From Plotosus lineatus (Eukaryota; Chordata; Actinopteri; Siluriformes; Plotosidae): 64,000 bases of DNA. The stretch lies in contig CM045745.1 of assembly GCA_024760905.1 (NCBI GenBank), positions 4,953,782 through 5,017,781 of the forward strand, read 5' to 3'. The notes under the pieces are model-generated. The model saw only the letters and a program-made list of their open reading frames with translations, was not told the origin of the DNA and did not search any database. Made by a program: the position numbers and the translations under genes. Of the stretch, positions 55,201-64,000 are shown piece after piece. Numbering within the stretch: the first letter of the stretch is position 1; every line of letters starts with the position of its first letter.

Positions 55201-57039
55201 CTAAAGGAGATATTAACCTAATCATCTGAATCAACCAATTAACTCTAAACACCTGCAAAAGATTCCTGAGGCTTTTAAAAACTCCCAGCCTGGTTCATTA
55301 CTCAAAACCGCAATCATGGGTAAGACTGCCGACCTGACTGCTGTCCAGAAAGCCATCATTGACACCCTCAAGCAAGAGGGTAAGACACAGAAAGAAATCT
55401 CTGAGCGAATAGGCCGCTATCGAAGCACCCTGGGCCTCCATAACACCTCAGCAGTGCCACAGGCTGATTGCCTCCATGTCACGTAATTTCTGCAAAAGGA
55501 TTTCCGACCAAGTATTGAGTGCATAACTGAACATAATTATTTGAAGGTTGACTTTTTTTGTATTAAAAACACTTTTTTATTGGTCGGATGCTAATTTTTT
55601 GAGATAGGGCCTGAACTACTTCAGTTGTGTGTAATGAATCTAAAATATATGAAATTCTAATGTTTATCAGTACATTACAGAAAATAAGAAACTTTATCAC
55701 AATATGCTAATTTTTTAAGAAGGACCGTTATATTTCTTTATTTTTAAAATATTTTAACCAGAACCGAATTGAGTGATTTTAGCATTTTTATGGACGCAAG
55801 TGTATGTCCTCGTTTTAAAGCAGTCGCTGATGTCATCGACTGAGCCTCAACGTGCAAGGATTGATGCTTTGACAGCGTACCTTAGGTAAAGCTGCCTAAT
55901 AGATGAGGCTGCCGCTCTCAACTAGGGCTTATTTTAAGGGGAGGGCCTATATTAAAATCATCTTGTAAAATCACGCTAGGTCTTATTTTGTGGTTAGGTC
56001 TTATTTTCAGGGAAACACGGTAAAACATTTCAGAAAACGAGATTAGAGATGAGACATTTTAGGTGGAAGAACACCCATAATCGCACAGGTGTAGTCCTGA
56101 TGGTCTGACATGTTCTCGTGTGACGTGATGTTCTTGAATATTCATTCATTCATTTTCTGAAGCGCTTAATCCTATTTAGGGTCATGGGGAGGCTGGCACC
56201 CATCTCAGCCGACTCAGTACGAGGGCAGAGTACACCGTGGACAGCTTGCCAGACTATCACAGGGCGGAACACGCTGATGGCTTTGCAGCTCCTCTTGTTG
56301 AAACTCAGCAATGGTTCTTTTACATGAACCTCACACCATAGACAGTGAGAGACATTGCCGATCTTGGATAACCCAGTTAGCTGCACTGGGGGGAACAGTG
56401 ACAACCCGTTGAGAGTGGGGCTTGAACCCACAACCTTAGGATCAGTGATCCAGCACCTTTATCATCGGGCCACCTCTGCCCCAACTCTCATGTTATTAGA
56501 GGAAAATCTTGAGCAATGAAAAAGTGATGACCATAATTGAGAAAATATCTGAGAGATGGGCGCCAGCATCCCCGTGACCCTAATTAGGATTAAGCGGTTC
56601 AGAAAATGAATGAATGAACTTGAGAGTTGTGTTGTTATAGAACATCATTCAACCCCTTCTCACCAATCAGAATTGATAATCTGACAGTGTTTCTAAAGGA
56701 TAAAGATGAAGTTCACAGACAAGTTCAACAAATAACAGTGTATTCTGCATTTTTCTCTTTCATTGTGTTATCTCACAGTAGAACATTTTACTTCTGATTT
56801 TAAAATCCTGTCACAAAGTAATAAGGCAATGTTTTCCAATCATTGTCATACTTTAGGAGATGACCTACTATTACTTTGAGCTGCAGAAAAATGCAGACCC
56901 TGACCGTGAAGACAGTGTCCAGTTCAAGAACGCCTTTACCGTGCACCCAGTTTCAGAGCCAACACTGATGTATCGCTTACATAAACGCTACAGCCAGATT
57001 GAACTGGACTGGACCTACGCCCAAATACAGCAGCTACAG
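40514..57039 (+). CDS. chpf2: chpf2, chondroitin polymerizing factor 2 (partial: 3 exons, 341 codons)
   Basis: CHPF2 is a Golgi type II membrane protein of the chondroitin synthase family that works with chondroitin synthases in chain elongation. The coding parts join as 40514-40788, 53777-54341 and 56857-57039: 1023 nt, 341 codons, no stop, GT-AG introns. Residues 8-31 form a hydrophobic signal anchor (LPLILGLSLGCSLSLL). Exon 2 carries the family blocks ERLLVGILTSRATLNTLAVA, an NRT sequon (125-127), the DxD-like SQDDTY (DD at 187-188), MGRAEEFIGG, CHGGYGYLLSRSLL and RPDEWLGRC. Exon 3 has VHPVSEPTLMYRLHKR. The order and wording match human CHPF2 better than CHPF or CHSY, notably the start MRLS and RIVPY..DPNKP..KVLRTRYI. 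The human protein is about 770 residues, so about 430 C-terminal residues lie to the right. ATG 40514 is the first ATG of its frame and precedes the anchor. Confidence 0.94.
41324..41618. mobile_element. hAT MITE, same insertion as 24201-24501
   Basis: Ends CAGTGCTTCTCAAATAG and AATAATTGAGAAGCACTG. Flanks CAGAAGGC and CACAAGGC are the complement of GCCTTGTG found at the other copy. Confidence 0.85.
41652..41984 (-). mobile_element. SINE A, diverged
   Basis: RTE tail with altered spacing (CTTTCAGACGTTCAC), body and head (GGGCGGTGGTGGCCTGGTGG on minus). Confidence 0.8.
42158..42541. other. chpf2 intron; (GT)n-(G)n run only
   Basis: GT repeats then poly-G at 42167-42205; the rest is unrecognised. 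Confidence 0.6.
42542..43262. mobile_element. Long fold-back element, TA-flanked
   Basis: Ends CAGTGAGTCGTCGACTTCGT and GTAAGTCGACGACTCGCTG with TA on both sides. Interior arms (about 42645-42770 and 42950-43080) are inverted, for example AGAGCCAATCCTTTCTG and its complement. A truncated copy is at 47950-48577. Confidence 0.8.
43377..43603 (-). mobile_element. SINE B with internal deletion
   Basis: 12-bp duplication GTGCCATGATAT at 43365-43376 and 43604-43615. Tail and head are kept; about 120 bp of the body is missing. Confidence 0.88.
43715..44050 (-). mobile_element. SINE F, minus strand
   Basis: Tail TTTATTGCACCACTTAATCC, middle block TTAACGTGCACGTCTTTATT, head with GACTCGAACCCAGGACC and GATTAACCAC. 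Confidence 0.78.
44562..45200 (+). mobile_element. SINE F split by a SINE B in its tail
   Basis: Head GGCGACACGGTGGTGTAGTG, B box GGTTTGATTCC, full middle block (CTCCCACAGTCCAATAACAT) and tail to 44892. It resumes at 45186 after the inserted SINE B. Confidence 0.85.
44893..45172 (-). mobile_element. SINE B inserted in the SINE F tail
   Basis: 13-bp duplication ATCAAGCGATTTA / ATCAAGCGGTTTA at 44880-44892 and 45173-45185. (ATTC)n, L2 tail, body and head on the minus strand; some of the B-box region is deleted. Confidence 0.9.
45201..45740. other. chpf2 intron, nothing recognised
   Basis: Unique-looking sequence; no supported coding exon. The same applies to 46288-46720. Confidence 0.55.
45741..46287. 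mobile_element. pogo-like element, same type as 19201-20421
   Basis: Ends TAGTAGGCCACCATTTCG and CTCAAGGGCCTACTG, TA on the right. It lacks the fold-back core. Confidence 0.65.
46721..46766 (+). repeat. (CA)23 microsatellite
   Basis: A perfect run at the left border of a pogo-like element. Confidence 0.95.
46767..47725. mobile_element. Pogo-like repeat (family with copy at 52820-53680)
   Basis: Left end AGTAATCTCCCGCCACTTTT. Shared blocks: CTACCCAACATGCTCTG, CATCCAACACCATGGGGCTT, CTCACCAGCGCATGCAG and ACGGACTGCCATAAAAATAA. The copy at 52820-53680 carries them in partly inverted order. Confidence 0.6.
47728..47848 (-). repeat. Minisatellite, four units of about 30 bp
   Basis: CTCTGTATGGTAAATGGTAC is repeated four times with small changes. 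Confidence 0.85.
47950..48577. mobile_element. Second fold-back element, left end truncated
   Basis: About 620 bp closely matching 42645-43262 in the same orientation, ending GTAAGCCAACGACTCTCTG with TA on the right. The outer left end is missing. Confidence 0.8.
48879..49866. mobile_element. TA-flanked pogo-like element (CCTCTACTTACGAA type)
   Basis: Ends CAGTCGGCCCTCTACTTATG and GTAAGTAGAGGGCTGACTG, TA on both sides. It contains CA and CT repeats (49186-49310) and a 43-bp tandem duplication near 49420-49505. Relatives are at 60677-61609 and 63560-64000. Confidence 0.78.
49980..50200. mobile_element. Single end of a third Tc1-like family
   Basis: CAGTGGGGCCATTAAGTATTG begins after TA. TAAGTATTGGGCA recurs about 175 bp later (50167), the spacing of Tc1 IR/DR ends. 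No transposase and no partner end. Confidence 0.55.
50380..50625 (+). repeat. Widespread fish 3'-end repeat
   Basis: CCTCTCCAGGTTTCTTCC, GGTTTCCTTGCTACTGTC, GTGTAAAGCTGGTTTGCGAC and TTGAATTGAGTTGA are the landmarks of a repeat common downstream of fish genes. The family name is not certain to me. Confidence 0.6.
50738..51408 (+). mobile_element. SINE C split by SINE B
   Basis: 12-bp duplication CTTTAGTCAGGC / CTTTAGTCAAGC at 50726-50737 and 51409-51420. Head GGTGTAGTGGTTAGGGTGC. The right part after the insertion has GATGGACTAGCGTCCCAT and the TACCTTACC tail. Confidence 0.85.
50931..51272 (+). mobile_element. SINE B inside SINE C
   Basis: Diverged head (GTGCTGGATCACTTATTC), B box GGTTCAAGCCC, shared body, L2 tail and (GAAT)n. 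The short duplication GTATCCTGC / ATAACCTGC flanks it. Confidence 0.85.
51690..52009. mobile_element. Pogo-like repeat sequence left of the hAT element
   Basis: CCCTATTTCGCGGTTAACGG resembles a pogo-like end. 51945-52009 matches, inverted, 48770-48830. It continues to the right of the hAT at 52820. Confidence 0.55.
52018..52811 (+). mobile_element. hAT transposon remnant with BED-finger exon
   Basis: Ends CAGTGGTTCTTAACCTGGG and AAGGTTAAGAATCATTG. Perfect 8-bp duplication CTTTAGTA at 52010-52017 and 52812-52819. The plus frame from 52274 reads MLSKNRKWSDEYVQHGFKYI then QLPICMMCEIES, the start of ZBED/SCAND3-like hAT transposases. The catalytic part is deleted. Confidence 0.88.
53300..53680. 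mobile_element. Pogo-like repeat next to chpf2 exon 2
   Basis: Inverted relative to 46767-47050 (GGATGCTGGGAAATATAATC, AGAGCATGTTGGGTAGC), ending GCGAAGTGGCGAAGGATGAC near 53670. It stops about 100 bp before the exon. Confidence 0.6.
53777..54341 (+). CDS. chpf2: chpf2 coding exon 2 (residues 92-280)
   Basis: Acceptor CTGTGTCCACTGCAG, then TRYIHTELGMRERLLVGILT through to CIIDYLGLSCMEKHQ. Donor CAG|GTGAAG at 54342; phase 0. This exon holds most of the N-terminal glycosyltransferase-like domain. It is 13 kb from exon 1, and that intron is filled with repeats. Confidence 0.95.
54530..54850 (+). mobile_element. SINE F, plus strand
   Basis: Head remnant TTAATAGTTAGCACATCC, middle block GAGTTTGCATGTTCTTCC, tail CGGCTGGGATGGGCTTCAGC. 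Confidence 0.75.
54867..56020. mobile_element. TA-flanked MITE (CCGTGTTTCCCCGAAAATAAG) with nested Tc1
   Basis: Ends CCGTGTTTCCCCGAAAATAA and TTATTTTCAGGGAAACACGG, TA at 54865-66 and 56021-22. About 410 bp without the Tc1 insertion. It belongs to the Tc1/mariner or pogo group by its TA sites. Confidence 0.8.
54987..55728 (+). mobile_element. Non-autonomous Tc1 deletion derivative
   Basis: 742 bp, TA at 54985-86 and 55729-30. Ends GGTCCTTCTCAAAAAATTAG and its inverse; TCTCAAAAAATTAGCATAT recurs at about 55168 (IR/DR). The frame at 55317 starts MGKTADLTAVQKAIIDTLKQ and KEISERIG, then jumps to the C-terminal region: the whole catalytic part is deleted. Confidence 0.88.
56142..56483 (-). mobile_element. 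SINE B, minus strand
   Basis: (ATTC)n, L2-type tail, body and head (GGGCAGAGGTGGCCCGATG on minus). No clear duplication. Confidence 0.82.
56548..56614 (+). mobile_element. SINE B / L2 tail fragment
   Basis: Only GATGGGCGCCAGCATCCCC to TTAAGCGGTTCAGAAAATG and (GAAT)n. Confidence 0.7.
56857..57039 (+). CDS. chpf2: chpf2 coding exon 3 (residues 281-341)
   Basis: Acceptor TCATACTTTAG, then EMTYYYFELQKNADPDRED through YRLHKRYSQIELDWTYAQIQ. Donor CAG|GTGCGT at 57040; phase 0. A (CA)34 microsatellite starts 37 bases into the intron. Confidence 0.94.
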
Positions 57040-57072
57040 GTGCGTAGTTTGCCTTACATCACATACATCACA

Positions 57073-57076
<4 letters not shown>

Positions 57077-57144
<68 letters not shown>
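57077..57144 (+). repeat. (CA)34 microsatellite after chpf2 exon 3 donor
   Basis: A perfect run, coding-strand CA, starting 37 bases into the intron. Confidence 0.97.
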
Positions 57145-57146
<2 letters not shown>

Positions 57147-58014
57147 AAAATGATATATCCTACTGGAGAAAGGTTGGGCTACTTATAGTTACAGACAGTT
57201 CAAATCCCAATATCACCAGGTTGTCTCTGTGGGTCCAATGCAAGGATGCAAGTCCAATGACTTCTCATTGACTCAGCTGCATCCTGTCTCAGCTCTTAAA
57301 GTTCCTTGGATTAATAAAGGATTAAAAACTATATATGGAAATAAAAGCCATATGTACTTTTACCATCTTGGATAGGAATATGAAATTGTCTTGAGGCCAG
57401 ATTTCTTCTGTGAACGACACTCGTATTTTACTCTTTTTTGCTTGTCCTTTTTCCCCCACTGCATTCTTTTTCTAGCCCATATAAGTGTCTGAGCATGTCC
57501 ACTGGTATTCATGACTTACAACTCTGCCATTAATCTGGAAATTATGCTTCTAGCTCTGTATAAAGAACTTCAGGCTGGAAAGCAGTGCCATAGTAAATCA
57601 TGTTAATGTTGCATTCTTGTGAGTTTCTGCATTGTACATTGCAGTGCTGCTTGTCATGAGTTTGGATTTTCATCGACTGTTGGTCTCTTCATGGCTCATG
57701 AAAGAGCCGTGGTTGTTCAAGGACTGTGGAATTCATGCTAATATTTCCCCTGTTGAATTACCTACTTGGCTGCAGAGGCATTTGATCCCCAGGGGCAGAC
57801 AGGCATGCTGCCTAACACAACCATTTGATTGTAGTCTGTACAGAACAGAAAGAGGAACTATTAAACTGAATTTACTACCTGTAGTTTAGAAGTCAGTTCC
57901 ACCGGTGGCGCATGGAATATAAAAGCAATCCAGGTTTCACTAATTCGCTTCTGATGAATATGGTGTTAGGTCCATAAGTACATGGATGGTTTAACAATTT
58001 TAGTAAATTTACCT
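57145..58014. other. chpf2 intron, unrecognised
   Basis: No repeat or exon I can support. A plus frame at 57632-57889 has no recognisable features. Confidence 0.55.
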
Positions 58015-58312
58015 CTAATCCTAAGGTTGGGGGTTCGAGTCCCACTCACCACAAGGTTGTCACTGTCCTCCCCCAGTGCAGCTAACTGGGTTATCAAAGG
58101 CCGGCCATGTCTCTCACCGTCTATGGTGAGAGGTTCATGTAAAAGAACCATTGCTGACTTTTGTCGAGAGGAGCTGCAAAGCCATCAACGTGTTCATGTC
58201 CCTTGCTAAAGGGTTGTGTCAGGAAGGGCATCCAATGTAAAAACCTCTGCCAAATCAAACGTGCGAATCATTCGCTGTGGTGATCCCTGATAAAGGAAAA
58301 AAGCCGAAAGGA
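58015..58312 (+). mobile_element. SINE A, 5' truncated
   Basis: It starts just before the B box (GGTTCGAGTCC) and runs through the body and RTE tail to GCCGAAAGGAAATC. Confidence 0.85.
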
Positions 58313-58559
58313 AATCATCATCGTCACCTCTATCACCAAAATGGATTTGATGTGACAGACTTTCAAGACTAATTTAAATGGTATTAAACGTCTGAGGAAA
58401 ACCAGTCCGTCCATTTTCAAGAGACTCAAAAGTAATTCATCAAACTAGGCTAATTAACACTTACGCACTGAAGATGACGTGGATGTTCCGGAATGTTGGG
58501 GACTGTTCAATTCCACAACACCTACTAAGTCTGAGACACAACTGATTTGCCAAAGTTCT

Positions 58560-58710
58560 TCAACCTATTGGGTTCATGGGGAGGCTAAAGTGTGTCTTAG
58601 TCATCACTGGACAAAGGTGGGGTACACCCTGAACAGCTTTCCAGAGAATCACAGGGCTATACCACACTCACACCCAGGGCCAGTCTGGAATAACAAATTG
58701 GCCTAAAGTC
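58560..58710 (-). mobile_element. SINE F fragment
   Basis: CATGGGGAGGCTAAAGTGTG to ACACCCAGGGCCAGTC; diverged L2-type part only. Confidence 0.5.
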
Positions 58711-58712
58711 TG

Positions 58713-59125
58713 CAGCAGGGCTATTCAATTGGCGGCCCACAGCACTTTGCACTCTCGCAGTTTAAGTTGGCGGCCCTATTTTGTCTAAAGTAAAAAATGT
58801 ATAGTAAATAATTAATTTAAAAAAATCCCTGAAGTCACTAAATTTTTGGATGATTCTTGTGTCACAGCTGTTTCTCGCCAGATAAACCCTGTCTCACTGT
58901 GGCACAGGCTGCCATCACAAACCAATCACTGTTTGAGCTATCCGCCCTCCAATACTCGTCTTATTGTTAGCACAGTAGCTCAGTAACTTGGACAAAATGT
59001 CTCTTATACGCTAGAAAAAAAAAAAGAGAAGTTGATTGGCAGAACAGGTGGATTAACAGTGAATAGACAGAGTTTTTTTCTGTCTACTCAAAGCCTGTGT
59101 GTCTGCTGTACTGCGAGAGTGCATA
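58713..59125. mobile_element. hAT-like element fragment
   Basis: It starts CAGGGCTATTCAATTGGCGG, a common vertebrate hAT end. TGCACTCTCGCAG at about 58750 is inverted at about 59112. The partner end is unclear. Confidence 0.5.
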
Positions 59126-59366
59126 TGTGAGGCGCTCCACCGAAAATAGGTGATTGTCGCAAGTGACCTATGGTGCTTGTGAGACAAAGCGCAGCTTATC
59201 CGGACTTCCGATCTTTCAAGTGAGCAAGTGCGTGTTGAATACTTGTTTAGTACTCAACCTTCACTTGCTCACTTGAAAGATCAGAAGTCCAGATAAGCCG
59301 CGCTTTGTGTCACAAGCACCATATGTTACTTGCAACAAGCACCTACTTTCGGTGTAGCGCCTCACA
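59126..59366. mobile_element. Palindromic 241-bp element of family K
   Basis: Ends TGTGAGGCGCTCCACCGAAA and TTTCGGTGTAGCGCCTCACA. The arms stay complementary almost to the centre (about 59240-59255, TTGAATACTTG..). The ends and the GAATACTTGTTT core match element 25914-28461. Confidence 0.82.
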
Positions 59367-60330
59367 TATATCAGGAGGTAAAGAATATAAATTCAGAATA
59401 AATTTTAAGAAACCCCACGCTAATTCTGATATAATTGTCCCAATGGGTCCTGATACCTCACCAGAACATTGTGATGCTCATGCCTTGATTCACACATGAA
59501 ACATCATTAAAACCTATAATCGCACATCTGACCACCGTCTGCATGTTGCTCTGACACAGTATAAACCTGACTTTACTGCTCTTACTAAATCACCAGGTCA
59601 TTTCAATGATTAGGTGTGAAATGTTGGTGACTAAATCAGTCACATAGCAGTTCTGTTCATCAAAGTAGTAATTCGGATTAATTTATTAAGAAAGTGAATG
59701 TTGCAGGTATAGTATTAGTGTTATATCCATGTGTTTATAATTACATTATCTTTTTCTTATTATAATATTTAAAACTGTATAGTTCCTGTTATTATTCACC
59801 TCTTTTTTCTCTTTCTCTTAGTACAGCTGTACCTTGACTTACAAAATTAATCTGTTTCGAGGGCAAGCTCGTAAGTCAAAATGTTCGTTAGATAAAACAA
59901 AAATACCCATAGGAAAATAATAGGAAACCAATTACAGGGATCCCTCGCAACTTCGCGTTTCGATTCATGTTGCTTCAGTGCATCGCGGGTTTAAAAAAAA
60001 AAAATTAATTGAATTAAAAAATAAGGAAATTAAGGAAGAATAGAGGAAAAAGTTAAGGAAAACGCCGCAAAAACAAAGCCAATTATCCAAAAAAAACACC
60101 CTGAACAAACACAAAACAAAACAAAAAAACAACCCAAAACCTTCCATCAAAACTAGTTACATTTTTGTGAGGTGCGCATCTGAGTGCGTGCACGCGCGTC
60201 TGTATGCATGTGTATTTATATTGTATTTACATCTTATGCATTGCTTTTGAATGTTTAATTGTTATTATAAGCATTTATAGCATTGAATATGTATTCATTG
60301 ATATTATATACACATATACATATAAGTGTA
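59367..60330. other. chpf2 intron with fragments of pogo-like ends
   Basis: A one-sided end CAGCTGTACCTTGACTTAC near 59824 and another CAGGGATCCCTCGCAACTTC near 59936. The rest is AT-rich and unrecognised. Confidence 0.5.
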
Positions 60331-60630
60331 CAGTAGGCCCTTGATATTCGCTGGGGTTCGGTTCCAGCCCCTCCCGTGAATGAAGATAATCCACGAGTTC
60401 TGTACCCAGAAGTAAAACCCCATGTTACATGCGCGAATGAGCAACCGGAAGTAAAATACTATGTGTCTATTCCATGTGCTAAAATATGCTTCTTAAACAC
60501 ATTCTATAGACAGTCTTACTCATTAATACAGTATTAATGTAGTAAAAGATAGTAATGATTAAGAAAAACCTTTTAATTTTGTACTGTGCTATTTATAATA
60601 AAATATATAAACATCATACAGCATACTTTA

Positions 60631-60673
<43 letters not shown>

Positions 60674-60676
60674 ATA

Positions 60677-61206
60677 CATTCTGCCCCCTACTTACGAAGA
60701 CCCCTGGGTACGAAATCCCCGGGTTACGAAGATCATTTTCCTAAGTTTCCGTCCCCAGGATACGAAAACAACCCCCTCTTACTAAAAGAAATTCAAAATT
60801 CAAACGCGCCAATCAAAATTTCACACGATGCGCGAGTTGCTCTCTCATTGGCTGTCTCCCAACATCCCGCCCCGCTGGCCTCCCATGGGCTAGGAGGGAT
60901 GACGCAGAACCAGAAGGAGACCTTAAAGCAGAAATACAGTGAGGACCTCTGATCTTTCAGTACTGTAATTCCAAGAGAGATAGAGACAGAAGGAAGCTTA
61001 ACTCTTTAGTTTTAAGTTTAGTTTTTTAAGTTGTTTAATTCATTAAATGTTTCATAAATGTGGGCGCATTTGAGCTCATTTGGAATTCCGATCCCTCAAG
61101 GAATCAAGTTAAAGTTGAGTTTGGACCTTCCAACTGTCAAGCAGGGAATGCGCTTTGAATGCCATGTCTTGTGGGCGTGGCCCGCAGTGCGAGAGAGAGA
61201 GAGACA

Positions 61207-61253
<47 letters not shown>

Positions 61254-61256
61254 TGG

Positions 61257-61310
<54 letters not shown>

Positions 61311-61609
61311 GTTAATAAAAAATGTTTAATAATGGTTTAATTAATAAATATGTTAATAAAATGGTTTAGTATGTTAATAAAATGTTTAAATGGTTTAATA
61401 AATACTTTTCTTTTTTTTACTATGAATACATATTTAATACAAAATTGGTGTACTTTTATCATTTTTAAAGGGTTTATGAGGTTTATCCAGGCTGAAAACT
61501 GGAGCCTTGGAACGAATTTGGTGTTTGACATGTAAAATGTGACCCTTACTGACGAAATCCCCGCGTTACGAAAAAGGCTCTGGAATGGATTAATTTCGTA
61601 GGCTGACTG
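60677..61609. mobile_element. pogo-like element (CCCTACTTACGAA type)
   Basis: Ends CATTCTGCCCCCTACTTACG and TTCGTAGGCTGACTG; left TA present. It contains (GA)n (61192-61251) and (GT)n (61259-61310). Confidence 0.65.
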
Positions 61610-61619
61610 TGTGTATGTA

Positions 61620-62070
<451 letters not shown>

Positions 62071-62094
62071 TGAAGATATATATATATATATATA

Positions 62095-63143
62095 TATTCT
62101 TTTCTTTTACTTTCGGCTGCTCCCTTCAGGGGTCGCCACAGCAAATCATCCGCCTCCACCTCACCCTGTCCTCCGCATCTTCTTTTCTGACTCCAACGAC
62201 CTTCATGTCTTCCTTCACCACATCCATAAATCTCTTCTTTGGTCTTCCTCGAGGCCTTCTGCCTGGTAGTTCCAACCTCAGCATCCTACTGCCAATATAC
62301 TCACTATCCCTTCTCTGTACATGTCCAAACCATCTCAATCTAGCCTCTCTGACTTTGTCTCCAAAACATCTTATGTGGGCTGTCCCTCTGATATACTAAT
62401 TTCTGATCCTATCCATCCTCGTTACTCCCAGAGAGAACCTCAACATTTTCATCTCCGCTACCTCCAGCTCTGCCTCCTGCCTTTTCCTCAGCGCCACTGT
62501 TTCTAAGCCATACAACATCGCTGGCCTCACCACCGTCTTGTACACTTTTCCCTTCATTCTTGCTGACACTCTCCCATCGCACATCACACCGGACACTTTT
62601 CTCCAACCATTCCAGCCTGCCTGCACACGCTTCTTCACCTCTTTTCCACACTCTCCATTGCTCTGGATTGTTGAGCCTAAGTACTTAAAATCCTCAACCT
62701 TCTTTATCTCTGCTCCCTGTAACATCACCGTTCCTCCTGGGTCCTTCTCATTCACACACATGTATTCTGATTTTCTGAGGCTAACCTTCATTCCTTTCCT
62801 TTCCAGGGCATACCTTCACCTCTCTATATTTTCCTGCACTTGTTCTCTGCTCTCACTACAGATCACAATGTCATCTGCAAACATCATAGTCCATGGAGAT
62901 TCTTGTCTCACCTCGTCTGTCAGCCTGTCCATCACCATCGCAAACAAGAAGGGGCTCAGAGCTGACCCTTGATGCAGTCAAACCTCCACCTTGAATTCGT
63001 CGGTCACACCGACAGCACACCTCACCACTGTCTTACATCTCTCATACATGTCCTGCACCACTCTAACATACTTCTCTGCCACTCCAGACTTCCTCATGCA
63101 ATACCACAGTTCTTCTCTTGGCACCCTGTCATAGGCTTTTTCC

Positions 63144-63146
<3 letters not shown>
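62095..63146 (-). mobile_element. RTE-like LINE, copy 3 (3' 1.05 kb)
   Basis: On minus: [15 protein letters not shown] frame start cut to [20 protein letters not shown] near 63140, intact [14 protein letters not shown] near 62880, KKVEDFKYLGSTIQSNGECG near 62700, [19 protein letters not shown] near 62330. 3' tail at 62100. The 5' end stops at (AT)15 (63146-63175). Confidence 0.88.
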
Positions 63147-63179
<33 letters not shown>

Positions 63180-63559
63180 TATGTATATGTTTTCATGTTG
63201 TATGTATAATATATTATCCAGTTACGCTCTATCATGCCACTCTCTTCTGAAGAAATAAGACTTTCTTTTGAAGAAACGACAGTTTCCTCTGAAGTGCCTG
63301 AAGATAATCATCTGAACTGTTGTAAAGCTGTAGTATTAAAGTCTTTTTCAATTATTATTCCAATACAGTGCCGAAGTTAATGTTTATGATAAATGTTTAG
63401 AAGCCACGGAGCAGCTCAGCCATGCCCCTCAGCCGGAGCGGACAGTTCGTTAGAGAACACAGCCGTCAAAATCAAAGTCCCCCAAAAACACAGATCATAA
63501 CAAAAAGAACATAAATGAACATGAAATATAATAAATTGGATAATTCACTATTCTGAATA

Positions 63560-64000
63560 CAGTTGGCCCCCTACTTACGAAATTAATCCGTTCCAGCGCC
63601 TTTTTCATAACGCGGAAGTCTCGTAAGTAGAGGCGCATTTTACATGTAAAACGCCTGATTCATTCCAAGGCTCCCAAGACTACCCCATAAACCCTTTAAA
63701 AATGATAAAAGTATGCCAATTTTGTATGAAATATGTGTTAAAAGTAAAAGAAAATTATTTATTAAACCATTTAAACGTTTTATTAACATATTAAACCATT
63801 TTATTGACATATTTATTAATTAAACCATTATTAAACATTTTTATTAATGCACACACACACATACACACACACACACACACAGAATACACATGGTGCTCTC
63901 CGCTGATTGCGGGTTCCGCCCACACGCAGGATGCCGGAGCATTTTAAGACGGGGAATTCAAAGCGCATTCCCTGCTTGACAGATCGGCGGTCCAAACTCA
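63560..64000. mobile_element. pogo-like element (CCCTACTTACGAA type), runs off the right edge
   Basis: Starts CAGTTGGCCCCCTACTTACG after TA and closely follows 48879-49320, including the CA repeat and the GGGTTCCGCCCACACGCAG part. Confidence 0.75.

Noticed and set aside
57632..57889. Possible further chpf2 exon
   Set aside because: The translation has none of the C-terminal chondroitin synthase blocks and no in-phase acceptor. The real last exon must lie to the right.

Overview
This window looks like a piece of a ray-finned fish (teleost) chromosome. It holds two partial, divergently transcribed protein genes. Their introns and the space between them are packed with transposable elements. 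The teleost call rests on the repeat content: Tc1 transposons, an RTE-type LINE, tRNA-derived SINEs with LINE tails, and a SINE ending in the fish-typical GTCGCTCTGGATAAG block. I cannot name the species.

Left part (about 1-21 kb, minus strand): abcf2, an ABC-F family ATPase. Ten coding exons can be placed, from the ATG at 20997 to the Walker A of the second ABC domain at 615. They join in phase with consensus splice sites into exactly 440 codons with no stop. The last third of the protein lies off the left edge. A possible 5' untranslated exon lies near 34.9 kb. Right part (40.5-57 kb, plus strand): chpf2, chondroitin polymerizing factor 2. Three coding exons are present (341 codons, again fully in phase), and the large last exon lies off the right edge. 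In human the two genes are also head-to-head neighbours (7q36), so this is conserved synteny.

Everything else is mostly mobile DNA, and much of it is nested. It includes: (a) three long minus-strand copies of one RTE-like LINE (9.3-12.6, 29.1-32.0, 62.1-63.1 kb) plus short fragments; (b) several tRNA-derived SINE families, called A to F here, many with exact target-site duplications; (c) Tc1-like DD34E transposons, one inserted in another with exact TA duplications; (d) many TA-flanked elements related to pogo/Tigger, two carrying remains of a CENP-B-type helix-turn-helix; (e) hAT elements with 8-bp duplications, one with a BED-finger remnant and a paralogous empty site in the same window; (f) a degraded Harbinger element; (g) several long fold-back elements; and (h) many long dinucleotide microsatellites.

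The most interesting pattern is modular. SINE families A and B share the same tRNA-like head and central body, then switch abruptly to different 3' ends. A ends in the tail of the RTE LINE present in this window. B ends in an L2-type tail. The RTE-derived part of A looks like the LINE 5' end fused directly to its 3' end. All statements come from reading the sequence; no database search was run.
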